DNA of 64,000 nucleotides, from positions 95,026,756 through 95,090,755 of the forward strand of contig CM060731.1 in NCBI GenBank assembly GCA_030704615.1, in the 5' to 3' direction. Source of the stretch: Takakia lepidozioides (lineage: Eukaryota > Streptophyta > Takakiopsida > Takakiales > Takakiaceae). Shown one piece after another: positions 55,785 to 64,000 of the stretch. A program made the position numbers and the translations under genes. Under the pieces are notes generated by a model. The model was given only the letters and a program-made list of their open reading frames with translations. It searched no databases and was not told where the DNA came from. Numbering within the stretch: position 1 is the first letter of the stretch; each line of letters starts with the position of its first letter.

Positions 55785-58463
55785 CGTCAATCGATGTCGG
55801 AGGGAAACGACGAACCAGCTTCCCATTTCGTTTTGTTGGCCATGCATCAGCGTTCAGTGGTGGCACTCCAGAACTTGTTGAAGTAGAAGCACCTGCATGT
55901 ACAGAGGGGGCTCGCTGAAGGGAGAAGCCTGCCTCCTCCAACATGGTAATCTCGTGAGTTGTGAGATGTGTCCCCACCTTCACAGGCCAAACACTTGGTG
56001 GAGGAGGCTTCATGACAACTGATGGTCGCACAGTCCCACGCACGCACCTACCACAGTCGTCAGGGCAGAACCAGAATTTGTGGTTCTTCGCCTCGACTTG
56101 CCCGTAAGGCGTGAACAAACCAGTGAAGGTCAGAGCCGGAGTGCGGACCTTGCCTCTGGATATGGAGGACTTGCATTTCTCGCGATTGGTTGCTCTGATT
56201 GCCGTGCACTTCACTCGAGACCCAGCAATGGTGCGTTCTATGTGCCAGACTTTGTCGGGGCACATGGACTCCACCACATGGGAGCATGTTCGCCTCCTGC
56301 CCCATTGCACTCACTGTGGGAGATGGTTGCCTTTGGCTTTGTGACAAAGGATCGTCCACACTGGATATGCCGGAAACGAACCTCTGATGAAATAGAACAC
56401 GCGGCATGGAGAAGTTGTCCCTGTCCGGCCTGTGGGAGTCCGCATCCGACCTAGGAGGGGTGTTCAATTTCCGTTTACAAGACCCAAATCTCTCCTCACC
56501 CTCCAGATGGGGAACTCTGGACACTAGTGGAGTTCCTTCCGCACACATGCTGACAGCCCTGGCAATCTTGTTCGAATCCCCTGATCTTCTTGTTGCTCGC
56601 AACATCAACTCGGACTTGTCTGGACCCTTGCCACCAACACCACCCCGCAAGAACTCCCGATATCTTGTCTGTTGCAGTAGAGCTCGAATCAGATCATCTG
56701 CCGTCACCACATACAAATCTCGGCCCCGCTTTCCAGATTGCTGCAACCATACATTGTGCACTATCTCCGCAAGATTGCAAGAGGGCATGTCCGCCATCTA
56801 TTCAATTGAGAAGTGCTGCAAAATGGAAAAATATATATTAGAAAGAGGACAGGCACACCCCACCATAACAGACATGATTGGAAATAGATTCAAACTCAAT
56901 GAAATTTGCAAGTTTTCAAATGCACGCACCGTTGTCATGCATGCTCCCCATTGTTTGTACCGGAAGTGCCAAAATGCCAGCCAGTCTTCTAGCGCTCTCA
57001 TACTGTCTTCTGATGCAACCCCAGATGAGAACCACCAGGCACGAATTGTCTGGAATAATGTATTCGACTCTGCCATGCTTTTGGCATCTTTGTACTGTTT
57101 GCATAGCCTAAGATGAATAGGCTACATTTCCGGTTTGATGTCTGCCTTTGTATGTTTCTCAAGGGACTGGGTCTAATGGAAAAGACATGTTCGCTCTCTT
57201 CCTGGCATTGGCACCTTTGGATCTCCTGATCCAAACACAATGCGAATAGCATTGAAATTCGCTTGAGCACTGTCGGCCATAAACCCGGCGAAATTTGGAG
57301 ATGGGAGACCCTGGGAGTCCATAACGCGAATGAGACTTCTCCACATTAGCTGCTGCGAATCCGCATCCTCTGATTGCATGTCACACACTGCAATTGTCAT
57401 GACTCGTTGGTAGAAAGGATCGTAAACATGACACGCCATTGTAGTCCAGTCTTTCACTCGTTTGACGTGATCAAACATAAGGAAACAGTTCTGAAGATCG
57501 CCACCCTTCTACATGCGCTTCACAAGACTGAGCCCATCCTCAATGCATTCACCTGGTTTTTAATGTTCGACGAGCTCAAGGTAGAGAAGTGATCCATAAC
57601 ATTGTCCAAGGCTGCCCCGTCGAGTTTCCTGCCAACAGAATCTCCTTCACTAAGAATATGGGTTTCCAGGAAAGTCTTGCTTGCTCCAAGAACAATTGTG
57701 GAGGTGGTGGCTGTTGGATTGCTCTCATACTCTTGTCTTATCAACCTGGATACTGTTTCAACGCTTTCCTGTAATCCCCCTTCGACATTGGATGGTTGTG
57801 GAACCCGAAATGCACACCGGCTCTAGTCAAGGTTGGAAAACGGTGCACCACATAGTACATTCTTGCTCCACACACTGCCACACAGGAAGGAGCTCGTTTG
57901 CAGAACTTGCAAACGAACGTGTTGGAGCTTGGAGGTGCTTCACCGGGCTTGAAAGGATTCTTGGTGACACCCTCCCACTCGCTCTGGTTCTGAACCTCTG
58001 ACAGCAGGAAATGTCTGCAACTCAAATTCTCGCACCTCAGGTGCCCATTGCACACCGCTCTCCTGAACACGAGCTTGTCATCATTTTGAATATTGGATGT
58101 CTTTGTTCTGCACCATGGGTGTCCATCGTGTCTCTTGTCCATTCCGTGCATCAGGCTCAAAACAGGTCCACCCCGCCCAAGTGGAGGCAACTCGAAGACG
58201 ACATCCCCATCAAAAGATTCCGGAAGGTACTGCACACGCTCAACAGGGACAGTGTCCCAGTCAATCCCCCGCAATTCACTCTTGAAACCGGGCATTCCTC
58301 CCATTGACTTCAGTTTAGGAATGACACTACACAGGTCCTTCAATTCCGGCACCACGACCACCGGAGAAGGAGCCACAAAAGGAATTTTCGGGACGTCCTC
58401 CTCCGAGGAGTCGGAGAGCTCAACAATTTGTCTAGAAGTTGTGCGCTCCGTCTTCACGACCAC
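55785..58463 (-). pseudogene. Mutator-like transposase, C-terminally truncated (subfamily C)
   Basis: Minus strand. Ser/Asp-rich linker (LSDSSEEDVPKI), WRKY/GCM1-like domain (KRHDGHPWC, LRCENLSCRHF, FVCKFCKRAPSC, HFGFHNHPM), DDE core (LMFDHVKRVKD, MTIAVCDMQSED, FMADSAQANFNAI, TCLFH) and the post-DDE exon starting MADMPSCNLAE. Breaks: frame change after LKQYPG near 57745, a stop after NALRMGSVL near 57520, TAG for Trp in LFHWTQS near 57175, and another shift near 56290. Similarity to the copy at 36824-40559 ends at about 55785, so the SWIM finger is missing. It is divergently oriented to the methyltransferase gene at 59175, as in elements 2 and 3. Confidence 0.75.
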
Positions 58464-58671
58464 ATTCCTCTTGTCTTGAACAACAGAAGCAGCAGTTACT
58501 CACCTCTCTCAGCTGTCGAACTCTAATCGAACTACTTGGGATGTTACAGCAGATGTGATAGAAATAAAAGTTTCAAGTAAAAGCTTCAAGTACTAACTCA
58601 TGAAAGTTTATTCAAAAATAGATGTCGGTGCATTGTAAGTTGCAATTATAAATAGCATATATATATATATA

Positions 58672-58798
58672 TTCCTCCTTTAGGACTCTTTAGGACTGTC
58701 CTAAGGAGTCCTAAGGGCAATTATAAATTATATATATATATATATTTTCCTCTTCTTAGGACTCCTTAGGACTGTCCTAAGGAGTCCTAAGGGCAATT

Positions 58799-58829
<31 letters not shown>

Positions 58830-59015
58830 TCCTCTTCTTAGGACTGTCCTAAGGAGTCCTAAGGGCAATTATTTTTATTTTTATTTTTATTATTTTCCTC
58901 CTCTTAGGACTCCTTAGGATTGTCCTAAGGAGTCCTTGGGGCAATTATAAATATATTTTCTTTTTCTTTTTCTTAGGACTCCTTAGGACTGTCCTAAGGA
59001 GTCCTAAGGGCAATT
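58672..59015. repeat. Palindromic array between the divergent genes, subfamily C type
   Basis: Five units of about 70-90 bp. Each contains a perfect or near-perfect hairpin, arms CTTAGGACTCCTTAGGAC and its complement around a single T, followed by GGGCAATTATAAAT and a TA run. It is positioned like the central arrays of elements 2 and 3 but unrelated in sequence. Confidence 0.9.
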
Positions 59016-59174
59016 ATAAATAACAATTGTTTTTTTTGTTTTTGTTTTTTTGTTTTTTTTTGTGTGTGATGAAATAGGCAAAGAAATGAGTAAATTTCAA
59101 ATGGTAGAAAATTGCGTGTGTTGAAGCACGCAATTTTTGGCAAGTTTTTTTACATGCGAAACCTATCACTTTGA

Positions 59175-62100
59175 GTGCAGACGAAGAAAAGGAAAGGTGC
59201 TACTCAGGTAGAGGACGAAGTGATTGAGCAGGAACTGGTGGTTGTTGAGGAGGAGGACGATGGCAAGCCATACGAAGACAGAGCGAAAGATCTACTTTCC
59301 TTCTCCAAAGTGAATTCGGCCAGGGTCATCAAGGCCATGGGCGTCCTTGGGGGAAAAATAATGATACCCCTATGCCGTTTGATCTCCATGCCCTTCGTTC
59401 GACCAGCTCTGACGAATGACATTCAAAGTTGGAACATGATTTCTGCCATGGGTACATAGAGGGTCAATCTGTTTTTTACGTCTCCTTGGCGGACTCCGCT
59501 GGCAGAGAGGTGTTGGTGGACGAGTCCATTGTTGGAGGCTGGGATCCTATCTGGCGACAGATAAACGAGGAGTTCGAATCTATCATTTGCAAGAGGCTCG
59601 TCACCCAGCCTTTCTCAAGCAAGATGTTTTATGTCTGGGATGGCAACCACCGATTGCTTGCCTGGAGGAACATGATCGAGAGATATCATAGCACCGAGGA
59701 GGAGTGACACTACTCTGTGGCCTCAATGGTGCTGGATCCCAAGGGAAACATCACTACACTGTTGACGGCAATGCATGACGTTAACAAGTAAGTGTCTTCT
59801 TCACCTATTATTGTCTGCAATTTTCCCTTGACTGTCTGTTCGCTTTTAGCACTCACCGACGACACACCACTGTATGTGCAGGGGAACTGAAACCGCCCAT
59901 GTGACAACAAACCTTCTTCACACACTATTCAGGATACAGAATATCGGCCAGATGTCCCTCAATTCATTCAAGAGCATCTCGAGTGCAGAGTCATTCAAGA
60001 AATGTTTGACATCGAAAACGTCAGATACCTGATACAAGCTGACAAGGGAATCATTCATGGAGTACATGTACACTGTAAGTATTCCATCGCTCCGGCCTTC
60101 CATTATCTGTTGTGATCTCATTCCGGATTGCGTTTTGCAGCAAGAAATAGCTGAAGCTGGAGAGAGAGGAAAAGCTGAGTATTATTTGAAAAACCCGGAG
60201 GGTATGAGGACGTCCAAGGGAGTGGCGGAAGCCATGAAGTTTACGATGAATGAGATACGGAAGAAGCTCATGATCGCTTTTGTGAAACAACTGAGAATAG
60301 CTGACCCTGATTTTGGTCCCCAGTTCCTTAACCAGGTGAGGATCCACTGGAACAATAACACCAAACCGGAGATGACACAAGAAAAGCTTCACCGGTTGTC
60401 AACTACAGCTGTGGAAGCTGACCAGAAAGTGAAATGGTTGGAGATTTGGAATTCCGACCCAACTGTCAAGGATACATACTGCTTCCCTAGGGGTGAAAGA
60501 GATGAGAACACTGGGCACATCAAACCCTTCAGCGACCAAGTTCTCGATACATGGTTGCACAAAGCCACCTACTGGAGCCAGGTACTTTTCAGGACTTTCT
60601 TTGCTTGAAATTTTGAGAATATCTTCCCATGAATGTATGACTACAAAATTACCATGACCGTGCCTAAGGACACTCTGGAGGATTACTTGAGGCAGTGGAA
60701 GGCCACTGCTTGGAGCAACTGCTTCTTCAGAGAGTTTTCCCGAGATGGAGGAATCTCCCGCACAAATGACTTTGACCAGCAGTACGGGGCGGAGGGAGCC
60801 ATGAAGAGGGTCCTATATAGGTTCGTTAATTTTGTTTTATGTTTGAAAACTTTCTTTAGCAATCACTAGACAGGCAGTTTGTGGCCATGCAAAACTGCGT
60901 GCGCCAACGCACGCAATTTTGGAGGGCCGCAAACTCAGATGTGTTCTCTCCTCCATCATGGATTTCAATGTTTCGTTGGCAGTTCTGAATGGAATATGTG
61001 TCTGCCGAGAATGGGATATCTTACTGCATATGGAACCCTTTGTTTTCTCCTGTTCTTGCATATGGTACTTGTGAGTGTATTTCGGTTGCCTCATGCTCAA
61101 GTATTTGTGCACCCCGTCGACGCACGCATTTTGGGAGGTCCGCAGTATATGCTTTTTTGCCTTCAATGACTAAAAGTGTATCTCTTTTGTTTTGTAGGTA
61201 TATCAAGAACGTGCTCATTCCGGGGAAAAACCTCAGTAAGTACCATGCCTTCATCGACTTGTGGTCTGACCCCTCTAACAGTCAGACCATGTACACGGCA
61301 GCCATCCGCAGAGACTACGGGAGATACCACCTGAAAGACTGCTGCTGGTATCTAGACATTCCGAAATCAGATTGCCCCTAGTATGAGTTGCAGACACGGA
61401 ACCAGAACGACAATGTGGAGTCTTTGGCCCCTCTTATTGACAAGGAATTGCATGAGAGGAATCTGCGAAACCTCGCTGAGAAGGAACCCGCAGCCAACAA
61501 AACTCCTGCGAGAGGGAAGGGAAAGGGAAATGGTACAAAGGACGAAGGGAAGGAGAAGGCCACCCAAGGGGAGACTGCGGGCGGTGAGGTAGCGCAGACC
61601 CCAATTGCAAACAAGGAACGAAAACGTAAGGGGAAGATTGAGCCATACGACGCAGTGGAGCACCCATCCAGAATCCAACGAGAATGTAAATGCGAGATGG
61701 TCAATGATTCATTCCTTGCCATGATGGAAAGCAGGAAATCTGGCTACACTGGAGAACCCTCTCGAACTTGGGGCAAGTTGTGTGCATTCCTTGACTCGGT
61801 AAGCCAATTCCCACTGTTTGTCTCCTTTACTGTTTTCCCTGTTGGATAGTTATTTAATTTTTGCCGTCTGTCTGTTTTCAGGTTTCGAAAGGGCAGTGTT
61901 GGGTCAATGGTTCTCTGAAACCATGTTGTGCCGACATGGTGATTGTGGACATTCCGGATGGGCTACCAGTACCGGACATTTTACCCACAGGCACTTGCCC
62001 AACATGGAATGCATTTGATGAGAGGTACTGGCGGTGGGTATTTTCATTTTGCAAATTTTTTTTATCGGATGCAGGGGTTCTTGTAATGATCCAGTCGATC

Positions 62101-63262
62101 AATACAAAATATCGCCGGGAGCTTGCAAGCTACCTCAAGGCCTCGGGGATGAAAATCATCAAAACGTGGAATGGTGTGAACAGTCTGTACTTGACAAAGG
62201 GCGACTGTCCCGGACAAATGGTAATCGACTTTCTCTTACCTGCTTCATTTGAAGTTCCATTTCACCCCTGCAGAAATGAGTGCGTCAACGCACTCATTTT
62301 CGGAGGTTTCAAGCACTGTTCTTTCCAGATGAATTTTTTTGGATTCATTAATATGTGCTTCATGTTGTCTTGTGTGTAGACCCGCCTTTTTGAGGCCGTC
62401 TGCCTTGTTAGAGTGCACCCTGCTTCAACTCCCACAGCAGTGAAGGAGTTCAAGCTTCATGGGGGAGGTTCGTTCATCAACGATAAGTTCGATCCAGTGG
62501 TGGACGACATGCACTACAATTACGTGGATTCCAATGTGTGCTTGCGAAAGTCCAACTCCACGCCATGGAGAGGGGCCAAGGAGAAGAGCCCAACATTTAT
62601 TCAAACAATTGTGGAGACTTGTTCCCATCCGGGGGCGCGTATAGTGGACCTCACTCTTGGCACAGGTTTCACCCCGAACCTACTGCGGTGTTTTCTTCTT
62701 GGTGCAAAATTTGTTAATATGTGTCCTAAGAGTACTCTGTCTTGTAGGAGCTTCGTACCATGCTTGCAAGGCAGCGGGCAGGCATTTGTTTGGTATGGAA
62801 GGGGATGCGGACATTTTCAATGACCTCCTCCATAACTTGGAAGCGCCAGCGCCGGCGCCTGCCGCCCAATAACAGGAGGGTATAGTGCATGTGGAAATCA
62901 ACGAAGGGGACGACAAAGTCTTGGACGACGATTTTGCATGTGAGTAAGTTGTTTTTCTGTAAGCCGATTTCTCCCGCGAAAATGGCCCCCCCTTTCCCAT
63001 TAATGGTGGCTAATGCAATTGTGGTTCTTTGGATGGCAGGATATTGGAAGCTATTCCTTTGGTCAAAGTCTCTTTTATTCACAATGACTTGTGGTGCAGC
63101 CCTCCACGTTCATATATCCTACCCAACTACGCGGAGGCCATTGCTCGTCAACAGAGTTTTATGTTATCTCCCCCATGTGCTCGAAAGCACAACAGGCACC
63201 TCGGAGCTCGGGTTTATGTCGATGATACTGCACAAGTTTCAGGGGATAGTTCTAGTGACTGA
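59175..63262 (+). pseudogene. ParB-methyltransferase fusion, divergent subfamily C copy
   Basis: Exons (start of the first uncertain): about 59175-59787, 59882-60074, 60141-60581, about 60633-60820, 61198-61798, 61882-62220, 62380-62665, 62748-62943, 63040-63262. Exon 1 has the ParB domain (IPLCRLISMPFVRPALTND; VWDGNHRLLAW) with a one-base shift near 59425 and TGA for Trp in EEWHYS near 59706. The third exon fuses what are two exons in the other subfamilies. Motif IV-like sequence is ADMVIVDIPDGLP. Motif I is IVDLTLGTG, split by an intron at the same place, then GASYHACKAAGRHLFGMEGD. Further stops: TAG near 61379 and TAA near 62870. The last exon keeps VSFIHNDLWCSPPRSYILP, the counterpart of NVPFFARADFMTSPVRDY. 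The acidic tail is much shorter. Confidence 0.75.
60890..60925. repeat. Intron palindrome, subfamily C type
   Basis: CTGCGTGCGCCAACGCACGC followed by AATTTTGGAGGG. Related copies lie in the same gene's introns at about 61108-61138 and 62272-62306 (GAGTGCGTCAACGCACTC), upstream at about 59112-59140, and at 40713. Confidence 0.75.
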
Positions 63263-63338
63263 AATGCAAATTTCATCATTTTGGGGGGTCTCGTGATGTT
63301 CACAGTTTCAGACATTTTGTGTCCCTCCACATCTTTGT

Positions 63339-63344
63339 AATAAA
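63339..63344 (+). terminator. Polyadenylation signal AATAAA
   Basis: AATAAA, 77 bp after the stop of the subfamily-C methyltransferase gene. Confidence 0.6.
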
Positions 63345-63494
63345 ATTTGTGCCTATTCGTTGTAATGTCGTTAAAAGATGGTTTCTCATTTTCGGGCCGT
63401 GTAAGCATTTACAACAGTGGCTTCTATGCACTTCATACAGTGGATAGTTGTATCTTGGCTTGTAGGCTTTGATTGTAATATACAACAAATGGTT

Positions 63495-63915
63495 GGTAAT
63501 GGGTCAAACAAAAAGACAAGGCACCTAGGGGATGATGTATGTATTGACTCTCGGGTCCAACGCAAGTTCAAAGGCAGCCTCCTGATGCCTAACATTGGTT
63601 ATGGGTCAAACAAGAAAACAAGGCACGTAGGGGATGATTTGCGGACTATCGGGTTCAACGCAAGGTCAAGGGCAGCATCCTGATGCGTAACATTGGTTAT
63701 GGTTCAAACAAGAAGACAGTGCACCTAGTGGATGGTGTATTGACTCTTGGTTTCAGCGCAAGTTCAAAGGCGGGATCCTCATGCCTAACATTAGTTATGG
63801 GTCAAACAAGAAGACAAGGCACCTAGGGGATGATTGGTGGACTCTCGGTTTTAGCGCAAGTTCAAGGACAACATCCTCATGCATAACATTGGTTATGGGT
63901 CAAACAAGAAGGACA
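63495..63915. repeat. ~100-bp direct tandem repeat
   Basis: Four to five imperfect units starting ATGGGTCAAACAAGAAGACA and containing GCACCTAGGGGATGAT and GCCTAACATTGGTT, at about 63498, 63600, 63698, 63797 and 63895. Not palindromic. Function unknown. Confidence 0.85.
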
Positions 63916-64000
63916 AGACAGATATTTTGTCAAATTCTGTTACACAATGTTGTACAACCCGGAATTCCTCCTCATGCACAAACGAGAGCCAAATTCATTT

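Larger units (their letters stand above)
55785..63345 (+). mobile_element. Subfamily C Mutator-like element, ends not resolved (element 4)
   Basis: It has the same layout as elements 2 and 3: transposase on minus, palindromic array (58672-59015), ParB-methyltransferase gene on plus. The proteins are much more divergent, and no CATGAGC-type TIR was found on either side, so the true borders are unknown. The left end has been disturbed by the ORF at 54845-55764. Confidence 0.6.

Noticed and set aside
1-64000. tRNA or rRNA genes
   Set aside because: I saw no cloverleaf with A and B boxes and no rRNA signature by reading. The only tRNA-related sequence is the retrotransposon primer site at 8902-8913.

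Overview
The window is transposon-dense eukaryotic nuclear DNA with no host gene that I can recognise. Spliceosomal GT-AG introns, AATAAA polyadenylation signals, a chromodomain Ty3/gypsy retrotransposon primed by initiator Met-tRNA, and Mutator-like transposases with SWIM zinc fingers point to a repeat-rich streptophyte. A charophyte alga or early land plant is a guess, not a determination.

The main content is a family of very large (12-15 kb) Mutator-like DNA transposons with one layout. The left end carries a transposase gene read leftward (WRKY/GCM1-like zinc finger, MULE DDE core, SWIM finger). The middle is an array of short palindromes. The right end carries a roughly ten-exon gene read rightward, encoding an N-terminal ParB-like domain (VWDGNHRLLAW) and a C-terminal permuted, beta-class-like DNA amino-methyltransferase domain (motif IV-like DIPDG, then LDLTCGTG motif I). 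Two copies are bounded by matching short terminal inverted repeats and perfect 9-bp target-site duplications: 20619-35372 (CCGAAAATG) and 41711-54280 (CACAATGAG). The ParB-methyltransferase gene is therefore cargo of, or a component of, the transposon.

Layout: 1-1050, fragment of a methyltransferase gene. 1056-16526, partial subfamily-A element whose 288-bp array is split by the chromovirus at 2653-9663 (TSD GAATA) and whose ParB exons are inverted. 17177-20618 plus 35373-36281, an inverted subfamily-A copy split by the 14.75-kb subfamily-B element 20619-35372. 36824-40559, a decayed subfamily-C transposase. 41711-54280, a subfamily-A element inserted in a T-rich tandem array. 55785-63262, a subfamily-C transposase and methyltransferase pair without visible TIRs, the transposase end replaced by an unknown ORF.

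The three subfamilies have different palindromes (A: AAATTCGGCGCCGAATTT; B: AAATGCGGCACCGCATTT; C: CTTAGGA-type and GTGCGTCAACGCAC), found both between the two genes and within introns. Palindrome type therefore varies with the proteins. I infer that the palindromes may be cognate sites for the ParB, methyltransferase or transposase proteins. Most copies carry frameshifts or nonsense codons; the methyltransferase gene at 27691-32814 is the most intact.
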